Shown: positions 28,374 through 38,842 of the stretch, piece after piece
Layout: each line of letters begins with the position of its first letter
Position numbering within the stretch: position 1 is the first letter of the stretch
Source: Spirogloea muscicola
Lineage: Eukaryota > Streptophyta > Zygnematophyceae > Spirogloeales > Spirogloeaceae
Length of the DNA: 59,612 nucleotides
Direction of reading: 5' to 3'
Assembly (NCBI GenBank): GCA_009602725.1
Contig: WELB01000093.1
Location: forward strand, 406,832 to 466,443
The notes under the pieces: model-generated
Databases searched by the model: none
Told to the model about the DNA's origin: nothing
The model's input: only the letters and a program-made list of their open reading frames with translations
Position numbers and translations under genes: made by a program

Positions 28374-30483
28374 TTATACGCAGATGGAGCTGTAGCCAAT
28401 GCCGCCGAAGTAGAAGTAAGCCTCCCAGCCTCCAGGGTTTGCTCCCACCCAGATGCTGTAGCAGTTGCTGTTGCTAGTGTAAGAGGAGATGGCGTAGTCG
28501 AGGTTGTAGAGCGTGTTGTACTGGTTCACGAACTGGATGTTACGGATGTAGGCAGCATAGGACCAGCCCTTGGCCGCGTACCAGCCGCTGCCCATGTACG
28601 TGCGAGTGTGCCTCCCGTAGGGCTCGATGTTCACGATCTCGCCTCCCCACTGGACCACCTCGGCGTGGCTGTTGAGGCGGGTGAATATCCACCACGGCCA
28701 GTAGCCCACCCACTGACCCTGGTACTGGAGCCACCAGTGGCCAGAGCTGGGGTCCTTGAAGACCAGGAGCGTGAACTCCCACTGCGTGCTCCCATACCAG
28801 GAGACGGGAGTCACCGTGCCGCCGATGTAGACATTGCCGTTCGTCTGGACGAAGCTGCTGCAGTCCAGGTTGTAGCAGCCGGTGCTTTTGTATGCATCCC
28901 TCTGCACACCAGGGAGACGAGAGCCGGCAGTGAGTCGAGCTGTTGATGAGGTAAAGATTAAGATGGCACGGCTGACCATTGTACAGCAAGGCTGCTAGCG
29001 GACGAATGACAGCACTCACCGTCCAGTAAATGAAGAGCCTGGACTGCCAGTCGCCGTACTTGTTGGGGTACAGCTGCCAACCCGCCTCGATCGTGTTCAG
29101 GTCGCCATTGCCGTAGGAGCCCGCCACCAGCCAAAGCTGGGAGAGGCTGAACTCGCTGGCAAACTCCACATAGGGGTTCCAGACATTGAATGTTGCCTTG
29201 GTGCCGTATATGAGCCCGCTGTTCCCGCTGTACTCACCAATGGCGTACTGCAAAATGCGACAAAGCTTACGGTCAGCTGCAGGTAGGAGATGTGTGTGGA
29301 AGCAACTGCAAGCTGTGCCATGATGTATGCATGACATATGCTACTTCACAGTCAGACGAGTCCTTGTTTCTGAATAGACACGGTTGAGCAACAGCAACTG
29401 ACCTCGTGACCCGCATATGAAGGCTTCTGGATGGCATTGTAGTTGAGCCTCGTGGTGTTGCCGCCACCTTTCATCATGCCTGCAGTGAGGGTCTCATTGC
29501 CAGGCGCACCAGTGCTATTCTTCTGGTTGTGCTGGCCTTTGTTCGGGTGATGGCCACCGCCATGAGACTTGGGGTGCTTCTTGAAAAAGTCTGGCAATGA
29601 GCCAGCCCTTGCAACTTCGTCGTCTGCAATGAGGGAAACCAACATCACTTAGACCACATGACCTGGTGTACATCAGACGAGCCTATCTGAGGGGAACTAC
29701 AGACGCAGCTGATCGGAGAATCATTCAGACATTCGTGATTTTTCGCGCAGTTCCACAAGCAGGCAACATGATGAAGATACAGCAGGAGGACTTACGAGTG
29801 ACGCGGCGGACGGGGATGGTGCCCTCTGGGCAGCTGCCCCAGGTCTGCTTGACTGGGACATGCGAGCTGTTGACCTTGCCATCATCAGAGGCCTTGAGGG
29901 AAGGGGGGTTCATCTGCGAGGACTCAGCAGCCGATGATCATCAGTCGTATGCTGATGAAAGCGAGCTTGCGCTCCTCTGTAAGAGTTGCTGCCGCCGTCT
30001 GCAGCGTGGCTGGACTACAGCCTTGCAGAAGGTGTGTGGGACTGCAAAGTACCTGGATCTTGTGATCCTTGAACTTGGCATCCTGCATGGTGTGCTGGTC
30101 CGCAATCTTGACGCAGTCGACGACATCGCCATCCTCCGTGTGGATGGTCTTCTGAGCAGGCCTCTGGTGGCGGGCGACGTACTTGGCAATGCGCGCCTGG
30201 TGGTCGGCATCTGGTGAATGAAGGGGTGTGCAGCTTGTCAACAAGCATTCCCAGATTGCGCAGTAGAGAATCTCCATCTATGTTGAGGTCAAAGCGGATG
30301 GAATATTTGAGCACAATGAGTAAGCGAAGGTGTGGAAGCGGCACCTGCGGAAGGAGGTGGGCTGCTGAGCAGGCGCCTGCCCTGCTGCGGCTGCCCCGCG
30401 GCGCTGAGGCCGGCGAAGAGGAGCTGGGCGAGGAGGAGGAGGCAGGCGAGGCCGAGCGGGCGGCGGCCTCGGGCGGGAGCCAT
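28374..30483 (-). CDS. Neprosin-family protein N2
   Basis: Six exons on the minus strand: 30483-30345, 30210-30053, 29913-29796, 29623-29403, 29247-29020, 28901-28374, giving 463 aa. A signal peptide (ending about AGLSAAG) is followed by a short QPQQGRRLL leader, the activation domain (DUF4409: ARIAKYVARHQRP, CVKIADQHTMQ, QTWGSCPEGTIPVRR, SLPDFFKKHPK) and a Gly/His/Asn linker. The neprosin domain (DUF239) has FNVWNPYVE, SLSQLWLVAGSYGNGDLNTI, EAGWQLYPNKYGD, GCYNLDCSSFVQT, GHWWLQYQGQWVGYWPWWIF, WGGEIVNIEPYGRHT and SNCYSIWVG. Both family glutamates (TIEAGW, WGGEIVN) are present, as are paired cysteines. It is probably secreted. Exon phases are identical to N3-N7, and it is most like N5 and N6. 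A TATA box lies about 225 bases upstream of the start. Confidence 0.93.
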
Positions 30484-31115
30484 CCCGAGGGCGAGGGCGA
30501 CGGCTCGTCAGCTCCAAGAGGCCGCTCAGGTGGGCAGTGGGCGGTCTCTGGCCAGCGGCAGCCTGAGAGCTCGGGGAGGCGCGCTGGGTGGGCGGTGGGG
30601 CAAGGAGGGCCAGCAGGCGGGTTGGCCGCGGTAGGGAGGGAGGGTGGGGGGCGCCTGGCAGGGGCCGTCGGGCTTGGGGCTCTGCCCGGCGCAGTGCTGA
30701 GCCTGCCTCTTATAGTGGGGGGGGCCTTGGGAGCCGACCCGATGGCGCATGGAGGTGGGGGGGGGCTTCCGGCCAGGTGGCGCCGGGACGCGGTGGCGCA
30801 GGTCAACGGGGGGGGGTGCGGGCACCTCCTAGTGGCTGCCCGCGAGGCAAAACCCGGCAAAGCCCGCAAAACTTTATACCGGCTGCCCGGTCTCGCCGGG
30901 CCTGTCGGGGTCAACAGGCGTTCCACGCCCTCCACGTGGCGCGCTGCCGTCGAGCCGCTGACCCGTACCCGCCAGCCGCCGATTTGACACGCTTCCGGGC
31001 GTCGCAGGATCCTGCAGCCGGAAGCTTCCTGGAAAGCACGTGGCTCTCGCTACGCCTGCAAGCGGTCAACCGCCTCCCTACTCGAGAGCGCTTCCTCCGT
31101 CCTCCACGTGGCGCT
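30484..31115 (-). promoter_or_regulatory. N2 promoter: TATA box and three G-boxes
   Basis: On the minus strand, CACTATAAGAGGCAGG puts a TATA box at 30708-30715. The same string occurs before N6 and N7. CACGTG palindromes stand at 30933-30938, 31037-31042 and 31105-31110. Between them lies 'GTTGACCTGCGCCACCGCGT', homologous to the block before the N5-N7 TATA boxes. Function as a light- or stress-type G-box promoter is inference. Confidence 0.6.
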
Positions 31116-31154
31116 CAGTCAGGCTCTAGGCGGTCTTGGTGGAAGAGAGGTAGA

Positions 31155-31715
31155 GTCTTCCAGTAGGGGGCGGATGGCTGATTGGCCAGCCTAGAAAGAG
31201 CAATCGATTAATGTCTGTGGGGCCAGAAAAGCGCTAAAGCACACAACGACTGAAGTGGCCACTCAATAGCACCTGTTGAGCAGCCGCAGGTCAGAGAACT
31301 AGTCTCCGGGTAGCGGGTCCCCTGTCTATAGCCAAAGGCTGCAGCCAAAGCTCGACTGGCACGCAGAAGGGTCTCTGTGCGGGGGTCAATGTTGCCGTGT
31401 GCAGATCGTGAGCTGGGTCGTCCGCCACAACCGCAGTCCTGTTCCTTGGAGAGGATGCCCCACAGAGTCCGTGCTTGCGCGTCTTCGGGCAAGGACCCTT
31501 GCATTGATTCAAGTTGGACCCTCGCAGCCGTCGCCCCCTTTTGAGGAATCTTATCCTTTGATTTTGGGGTCCAGAACGAGTGACAATGGGGAGTGAGCAA
31601 TACCATCTGAGTGTCCTCGCTCACGCAGCCATGTGACCTCCTTAACGATCCACCTGCAAACGTGCTTGTCGCCAGCACCAACATTCTGGAACCGTGCCTT
31701 CTTGTGTCGTACACT
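31155..31715 (-). mobile_element. LINE-like fragment, minus strand, subfamily 2
   Basis: Read on the minus strand, a decayed C-terminal frame ends FSDLRLLNRCY with a stop at 31263-31265. A degenerate hairpin tail ('GGCTGGCCAATCAGCC') follows to about 31155. Upstream to about 31700 are frameshifted remnants with no clear family match. Confidence 0.45.
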
Positions 31716-32589
31716 AGATGCTGAGGTGTGAGGGCTCCAGCTGACGTAGTCTGATATCAGCGCAAACGTAGTTTAGCAATAATGCGTTTGCCGCTGAGCA
31801 TGCACTTCGAGGTTGTCCGAAGGCCGGCCGCTCGCACCCACCTTACGTCCTCAGTGCAACAGACGCTTTTTCCCACTGGAGGTAGAAACGAAGTGACTGG
31901 GACTGCGGCGCAAAATGTACAGCTCTTTGGTGAGTACATATTGTGGCAGCACGCAACAGGGATGCCGCGTCCATCCTCTGCCCTATTCTGACACATGCAT
32001 CCATGGTCTTGGAGACGTGCTACCTTTGGAGGAGGCGTGCCTGTGCTTGTGATCTCAAACCTTCACATAGGTAGAGGTCAAGACCTGACCTTGATTCTTC
32101 TTCAGTCTCTCGCTCGGCATTTCCATATCTGCTACAGCCGCCGCCCCCCTTTGTTGTTTTCCGGTCAACTGTTCATGACCTTACCGGCAAGCTTGTCCAA
32201 GTAGAGCACATCAAGCTTCCATGGGACACTTGAAGCACATGTCAAGAGTGTATGTAGAGAATGGTTGTAAGTAAATTGCTTCTGCTCGTGATGTAAATGA
32301 CTTCCGACAAAGTAGGTACGCGTGAATTAAAACACTGCACGAAGACAGCATATCAGAATTATCAGGGGCATCGATAAGCATTGCATTCAGACCCACAATA
32401 CTGTTGAAATCGAGATTACTCCGCTTGTCATTCGTGTTGTGATTGATCAAATAATATAGGTGCGCCTGCTACTGGTTAATCTGCACTAGGCACCTTATCA
32501 ACCTTTAAGAATCTGAGGAGCACGATCACGGAAGACAGCACTTTGAATGTCCAAGCAGGCCTAGCTGAGTAGTCTGTAATTTCGTAACC
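31716..32589. other. Non-coding stretch, no recognised content
   Basis: AT-richer than the genes, with only short frames on either strand. I see no gene, RNA or known repeat here. Confidence 0.5.
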
Positions 32590-33401
32590 CATTTCGATGG
32601 ACTTCCACACAAAGTTTCATTACATACATTCGCGCTGTGAGTATGAAGACCAAGATCCGGATCCAGATTTTATCACATACATTTGCGATGTGAGTATGAA
32701 GACCAAGATCCGGCCGTGCAGATGGTCATGAGCATAGAGAGGTGGAGTCAATGGTCTTTCAGACGTGTAAACCTATTAGTGACTTGTATACACCACGCTT
32801 TGTTGTGCACGTAGTCGAGTACCATGTGCACAACAATTACTGGTCACCATTATGTACCAAATATTGCTGTTAGCAGTGCCTCCAGTTGTTGTCTCCTTGA
32901 CAGCCGACTTCGATGTGGTTGATCTGCTGCCTTTATGATTTTTCTGTCAATGCGCTGGTATTGATGTTAAAATATTGTTTGACTCTCTTTTGCAGATCCA
33001 TAACCTCTGACTACAGCAACAACTTAGGCTCTCTTCTCATTTCTAGAGGAACTTGTTTACACCGTTTGTCTGCATCACTGGGTATTGCAACACACTGTGA
33101 ATGCTTGAGCGATTAGGAGATCACTGGTGCTGCAAATGTGCATCTTTCTGTAGCTCACATCAGCTTGACCAACATTTGTATGTGAAGACAACACCAATAT
33201 TCAGGTAAGAGATTCTTTCATGAGAGGGAAATCAAAGGATGACTCAGTCCTTCAAGAGAACGAGCTCAAAGAATACAAAATGGGGACGTCGGGTCATCTA
33301 ACACTCTTCAAGTCTGCCTGTAACTTATCCTGGTCTTGACCAATGCAAGAACAGCTTCTAAGAAGCAGCACTTATGTTGTACAAGCAGCAGTCTATGTTG
33401 C
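32590..33401. repeat. Duplicated 3' flank of N3 (inverted copy after N6)
   Basis: This stretch matches 53705-54440 in reverse complement. Shared strings include 'GTGAGTATGAAGACCAAGAT', 'ATTGTTGTGCACATGGTACT' and 'GGACTGAGT'. It contains an internal direct repeat of about 60 bases ('GTGAGTATGAAGACCAAGAT' at about 32638 and 32691). Each copy starts just after a neprosin stop codon, so the duplications carried gene plus downstream flank. Confidence 0.7.
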
Positions 33402-35537
33402 TCATACGCAGATGGAGCTTAAGCCAAGACCGCCGAAGTAGATGCAAGCCTCCCAGCCTCCAGGGTTGGCTCCCAACCAGATGCTGTAGCAGTTGCTGTT
33501 GCTGGTGTAGGAAGAGAGGGCGTAGTCGAGGTTGTTGAGGACGTTGTAGTGGTTCACGAATCGGATGTTACGGATGTAGGCAGCATAGGACCAGCCCTTG
33601 CTCGCGTAATTGCCGCTGCCCATGGTCGTGCGAGTATGCCTCCTGTAGGGCTCGATATTCATGACCTCGCCTCCCCAGTGGGCCGCCTCGGCAGCATACG
33701 CGAGGCGGTTGAATATCCACCAAGGCCAGTAGCCCACCCACTGACCCTGGAATTGCAGCCACCAGTGGCCAGTGCGGGGCGACTTGAAGTCCAGGAGCGT
33801 GTACTCATACTGCGTGCTCCCATACCAGGAGGCAGTCAACACGCCGCCGAGCAAGACATCGATGTTCGTCTGCACGAAACCGCTGCAGTCCAGATTGTAG
33901 CAGCCAGTGCTCTTGTATGCATCCCTCTGCGACCAGGGAGACGTGAGCCGGCTGTGAGTCCAGCTGTTGAGGGGTGGAGATCACCACAGCAATGCTGACT
34001 GCTCCAACAGCGGGAGCAGCTGCTAGCAGACAAACGACAGCACTCACCGTCCAGTAATTGAAGAGTCTGGAGTGCAAGTCCCCGTACTTGTTGGGGTACA
34101 GCTGCCAACCCCCCTCCATCGTATTCAGGTCGCCATTGTCGATGGACCCGGCCACCAGCCACAGCTGAGAGAGGCTGAACTCGCTTGCCCATTCTACCAG
34201 GGGATTCCACACGTTGAATGTCGCCATGGTGCCATAGAGAGGCTCGCTGGTTCCGGTGTATTCGGCAATGGCGTACTGCAGACACGATATAGAGCAGGGT
34301 CAGCTGCTGGCACGAACCCATGTATCGAATGCTGCATGGAAGTATAGAAGCAGGGCCATATCGGGGGCCGTCCCTATGCAGGTGACTCTCCTCCTAATTG
34401 GTGCACACTGCCAAGACTAATTAGACATTGTCATACTGACCTCGTGGCCCGCATATGAAGGTGGTTGGATAGCCACGTAGTTGAGCCTCGTGGTGTTGCC
34501 GCTGCCTTTCTTCATGCCTGCAGTGAGGGTCTCGTTCCCAGGCGCAACAGTGCTACTCTTTCCCTCGGGGCCTTTGTTCGGCTGATGGCCACCGCCATGA
34601 CCCTTGGGGTGCTTCTTGAAGAAGTCTGGTAATGAGCCAGCCCTGGCAACTTCGTCGTCTGCAAAGAGGAAACGCGATATCAATGCGATTCCATGACCTG
34701 ATATACGTCAGACAAGCCTGTCTGTTGACAGACACAGCTGCTGAAGTCAGACACTTGTGACATGCCTTGCAGAACCCATATGCCTTATCAGCCAACGTAA
34801 CAAGAAAATAGCAGGAGAACTTACAAGTGAGGCGGCGAACAGGGATGGTGCCCTCTGGACAGCTGCCCCAGGTCTGCTTGACTTGAGCGTGCGAACCGTT
34901 GACCTTGCCATCATCAGAGGCCTTGAGGGAAGGGGGTTTCATCTGCAACAAGCCAGGAGCCAAGAGCGGCAATTAGAAAATTATCAGTCCTGACAGCTGC
35001 ACACAACCATGCACTTTCTAAACCGCCACCATTGGCACAGTCTGCCGCGAGGCCAGACTTTAGCCTCACAGAAGGTGTGTCGGAAGTACCTCAATCTTGT
35101 GATCCTTGAATCTGGCATCCTGCATGGTGTGCTGATCCGCGATCTTGACGCAATCAACGACATCCCCATGCTCCGTGTGGATGGTCCTCTGAGCAGGCCT
35201 CTGGTGCCGGGCGATGTACTCGACAATGTCCTTCTGGTGCTCTGCATCTGGGCAAGCGGGACAATGCGCGATTTGTCAGAAAGAGAATGCGGGGATGCGC
35301 GGTTGGGAAGATACCATCAGCTTGAGATCGGTTGGTCGAAGTGAGTGGAAAGCAGGGACCCAGAGGAGGGACGAGGAGATGAGAGAAGGGGCCTGCAGTG
35401 GTACCTGCGGAAGGGGGAGGGCTGGCGAGCAGCCGCCTGCCCTGCTGCGGCTGCCCTGCGGTGGCGAGAGGGCCGACGAGGAGCTGGGCGAGGAGGAGCG
35501 CGCAGGCGACGGCGGCGGCCGCCCCGTGGCGCGCCAT
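33402..35537 (-). CDS. Neprosin-family protein N3
   Basis: Six exons on the minus strand: 35537-35405, 35247-35090, 34942-34825, 34658-34441, 34275-34048, 33926-33402, giving 459 aa. A signal peptide (MARHGAAAAVACALLLAQLL) and the QPQQGRRLL leader are followed by the DUF4409 and DUF239 domains in the same order and phases as N2. Differences: one codon is missing in exon 4 (also in N4), and one in exon 6. The first catalytic-glutamate motif reads TMEGGWQ rather than TIEAGWQ, so Glu is kept but its neighbour is changed. The second reads HWGGEVMN. Several otherwise constant positions differ (for example NEPLV for NPYVE-type residues). Both glutamates remain, so it may be active but is the most altered member of the N2-N7 set. 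Signal peptide and upstream DNA group it with N4. Confidence 0.92.
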
Positions 35538-36075
35538 GGCGGACGGGCAGGGGCGGGCCGAGTGAGGGCCGACGAGGCGGGCTGGGCGGGCCAGGCGGAG
35601 CGGCGGCGGAGGGCTGGGAGCGAGGGCTGGAGTGGAGGTGCTGGCCATGCAGGCGGCCCGCCTCATATAAAGGCGGGGCCAACGGGGGACGGACTCAGCC
35701 CATCCGGTGCTCTGGCCCTGGCCAGGGGGGACCCGCCACCAGGAGCCCAGCTTCTCTGGCCTGCGGCTGCTCAGCAGGGGCTACTGAGTGCCCGTACACT
35801 CGATTCCACGTGTGCTCGTTTGGTAGCGCTATCCCTGGCCCCTTCGTACTCTGCTCATTCTTTTCTCTGGGCTGGCCCGCCGCAGCCCGGACCGGGTCGC
35901 CGTCCAGGCAGGCTGCCCGGGGCGCCCCCCTCCAGGCCCAGCCGCCGCGGCCTGCCCGCCAAACGCCGGGCACGGGTCCGAAGCTTCCCCGGCAGGCTTC
36001 TCAAGTGGCGGCGCGCGAGGCATCATTAGCCCTGGCCACGTCGACTCCAGCGACCCCCGCGGCGCCTCGGCCTGC
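35538..36075 (-). promoter_or_regulatory. N3 promoter region, duplicated in N4
   Basis: On the minus strand a TATA box (TTTATATG) is at about 35664-35672, about 130 bases before the ATG. Bases 35885-36070 match 43310-43500 upstream of N4 (shared 'CGTCGACTCCAGC', 'CCGCCGCGGCC', 'GGCAGGCTGCCC'). The two were therefore duplicated with their genes. A plus-strand LINE-like end (35735-35890) interrupts this region. Confidence 0.55.
35735..35890 (+). mobile_element. LINE-like 3' end, subfamily 2
   Basis: The remnant ends FSGLRLLSRGY at about 35790. A short UTR and the start of the tail ('TTTTCTCTGGGCTGGC') break off near 35885 at the sequence shared by the N3 and N4 upstream regions. Confidence 0.5.
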
Positions 36076-36084
36076 AAATAAGTG

Positions 36085-36260
36085 GCTCTCCCAACGGGGG
36101 CAAGGGCTGTGATAAGCCAGCCCGATGAATGCCCTCCAAGGAGGCGCGACGCGGCGCCTCGGGTGACATCCTGGTGTGGCCAGGAGAAGAAAGAGCTCGC
36201 CCATTGAGGATAGGGGCTGGAACAGCCAGCCCAAAAAGGAATGGACAAAGTACGAGAAGG
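36085..36260 (-). mobile_element. LINE-like tails, minus orientation (two)
   Basis: Two minus-strand tails. One at about 36085-36125 has the TTATCACAGCCC-type hairpin followed by 'TTGCCCCCGTTGGGAGAGCC'. One at about 36190-36255 has the 'GGCTGGCTGTTCCAGCCC' type. Both lack coding sequence. Confidence 0.5.
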
Positions 36261-36600
36261 GAGCCAGGGGACCCACTTTCCAGCCCATATTCTCAATGGG
36301 CGAGCCCTTCTTCTTCACTTTCAGGGGGACCCACTTGTCGATTCTTTTTTGGGCTGCCTTTTCCAGCCCTTATCCTCAAATGGCGCGCCCTTCTACTTTC
36401 AGGAGCCTAGCGTCTCTGACCTCAGGCTGCTTAGCAGGGGTTACTGAGTGATACGTAGCTGCTTTGTTTCTTCGTGTGCTTGTTTTCTTAGCGCTTCCCT
36501 GGCGAACTTTGTTCATTCTTTTTTGGGCTGGCTTTTGCAGCCCCGATCCTCAATGGCTGCTTTTTCAATGGGCGCGCCCTTTCTTCTCGTCACCGAGGAG
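36260..36600 (+). mobile_element. LINE-like 3' end with nested tails, subfamily 2
   Basis: Tail pieces at 36275-36400 ('GGGCTGCCTTTTCCAGCCC') precede a C-terminal remnant that ends SVSDLRLLSRGY at 36445-36447. Its own UTR ('GCTTGTTTTCTTAGCGCTTC') and hairpin ('GGGCTGGCTTTTGCAGCCCC', about 36524) follow. Confidence 0.55.
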
Positions 36601-36819
36601 GCGCGACGCGGCGCCTCGGGTGGCATCAAGGTGACGCGGCGCGGCGCCTCGTGGTCGGTGCACGTGCGGCATGGACCTCGGGGACCTCGGACCGTCCTTG
36701 GCTACATACCGTGGAGCAAAGAGAGAAGGCCCTTGGTGCTCTCGAAGAGAAAGCGTGGCCAATCCAAGCCAATACATTGTTCAGACAAAAACTAGTGCAA
36801 AGACATGGGGGCCTTGTGA

Positions 36820-37440
36820 TCAGTGGGGCAGCAACAGTGACAGGAGGGATGGCAGGTGTGGGAATGAGGGCCCTGACGACCTGTCCTTCAACCACTTCTA
36901 AGCCGCTGGAGGAGTAGGGCAGCAGCAGTGGCAGGAGAGATGGCGGAGGGGGGAAGGAGGGTCGGAAATGCCGATGAGGGCCTTGACGATGTCCTTCATC
37001 CACTCCTGGTGCGGCTAAAGGAGTAGGGCAGTAGCAGTGGCAGGAGGGGTGGCGGAGGGGGAAAGGAGGGCCGGAAAAGCCGATGAGGGCCTTGACGACC
37101 TGTCCATCATCCACTCCTGGAGCCGCTAGAGGGGTAGGGCAGCAGCAGTGGCAGGAGGATGGCGTAGGGGAAAAGGAGGGCCGGATATGCCGGTGGGGGC
37201 CTTGAGGACCTGTCCTTCATCCATTCCTGGAGCCGCTAGAGGGGTAGGGCAGCAGCAGTGGCAGGGGGAATGGCGGAGGGGGGAAGGAGGGCCAGAAGTG
37301 CCGATGGGGGCCTTGACGACCCGTCCTGCGACCGCTTTTGGAGCTGCTAGAAAGAGTGGGGAGGCAGCAGCTGTTACGGGAGGGATGGCGGGGGAGGGAA
37401 AGGGAGAGGGGCGGGAGGGCTGGGGCATCGGAGGGCTGGG
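36820..37440. repeat. Minisatellite, about 110-base unit, about six copies
   Basis: The phrase 'TAGGGCAGCAGCAGTGGCAG' and its variants recur at 36915, 37024, 37135 and 37245, with diverged copies near 36824 and 37355. Spacings are about 91, 109, 111, 110 and 110 bases. Each unit also contains 'GAGGGCCTTGACGACC'-like text. The period is not a steady multiple of three, so it is unlikely to be coding despite open frames on both strands. Confidence 0.85.
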
Positions 37441-37565
37441 TGGCCAAAGCTACCGGTACCGTTTGGGAACTTTAAACGGTACTTACGATCATGTAAGGTT
37501 ACCGGCACGTTGGCACACTCAAACTGAGGGAAAGTTACACCCTCAGTGGTCAGCAAGAGAGAATA

Positions 37566-38055
37566 TTGCTAGCATACAGGATGGTCGGTGCTGGCCGCAC
37601 CTGTTTCAAAGGTCAGCATGGGGGGTTCCATATGATTGCGTCGTGTTCTGTACTCGTTGATACCCTTCCGTAAGCATCAGCTCCTCGTCCTTCGTTAGTC
37701 GAGCGCGTGGCCCTTCTGAAAAGGAACACACGTCTGGGGGTATGATTGGGGTAGGGGCGATGGAGAAGGAAGGCAGAAGCTCGTCCAAGGGGAACGACAG
37801 CTATGTGATGTCCTCTCCATTTCTTGAGAGGAGACCGAGAACAGGCAGGGGAGGGATGAGACAAGAAGCCCTTCCACAAGGAGGCGTGGGCTGCGGGAGG
37901 CAGCCCAGAAAGAACGGACAGGTCTAATGGCTCCGGAAAGGGGAAGACGCTCTTGCACGAGAAGCGGCGGCCAGCGCAGGGACGGTTGTGCGTCGAGCAG
38001 GGTATTGGGGCGGCCGCCATGGCCAGCACGCCCCAGCACTGGCGGCGCTCATGGA
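37566..38055 (+). repeat. Inverted copy of the N4 upstream region
   Basis: It matches the reverse complement of about 43530-44035. Shared strings include 'ATACAGGATGGTCGGTGCTG', 'GGCAGAAGCTCGTCCAAGGG', 'GCGCAGGGACGGTTGTGCGT' and 'GAGAGGAGACCGAGA'. Together with the other copy it forms arms of about 490 bases flanking N4. It ends where a retroelement ORF fragment begins. Confidence 0.7.
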
Positions 38056-38200
38056 CGTGCCCGGCTTCAACGCTGCCGGCTCGCTTGCGCAGGTATACCG
38101 CATGCGGCTCTCTCTCCTTTCAACGCTCCCAAGCTCACGCCGTGCACTAGCGGGCAGGCCGTGCTATTGCTGCTGCCTCTGGGTCAGGCCGCGCGGGCAG
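38056..38200 (+). mobile_element. LINE-like coding fragment inside the inverted copy
   Basis: The translation contains PGFNAAGSLAQVYRMRLSL, matching the family protein about 60 residues before its stop, then frameshifts. The 5' junction at about 38056 abuts the N4-type upstream sequence. After it, 38200-38540 shows nothing recognisable. Confidence 0.5.
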
Positions 38201-38541
38201 GCCGTGCGGGCCCTGCGCTCGTCGCTGCGGACCCTGCCGGCTCTCTGGGAGTATATGGCTGCGCCCCTTGTTGGACAGCTAGTGACCCTCGGTAGATTCG
38301 CCACCTTTGGGCGTTGCTCAGGGTAAGACTTCCTCTGCATCATGTGCGCGCATGTGTGTTGGCGTTCTCTTGTAAGAGGGTTGTCTCCTAAACACCATAT
38401 TTTCGAATATAAACCAGGACGATCTGACCCTAATTGTGTGTATGGGGACAGGGACGTTACAGAGGTTCAAGGTAGTTAGCGCTATAGCTAGGAAAGGATG
38501 CTGAATACTACGTCACATTATGTCTTAATCGGGAGAACCCG

Positions 38542-38800
<259 letters not shown>

Positions 38801-38842
38801 CCCATCTCTCGCTATTTTGTCCTACTATCTCTCTCTCTCGCT

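Noticed and set aside
36626-37447. Pro-rich open frames in the minisatellite
   Set aside because: Produced by tandem repeats whose spacing (109, 111, 110) shifts the reading frame. No start context or homology.
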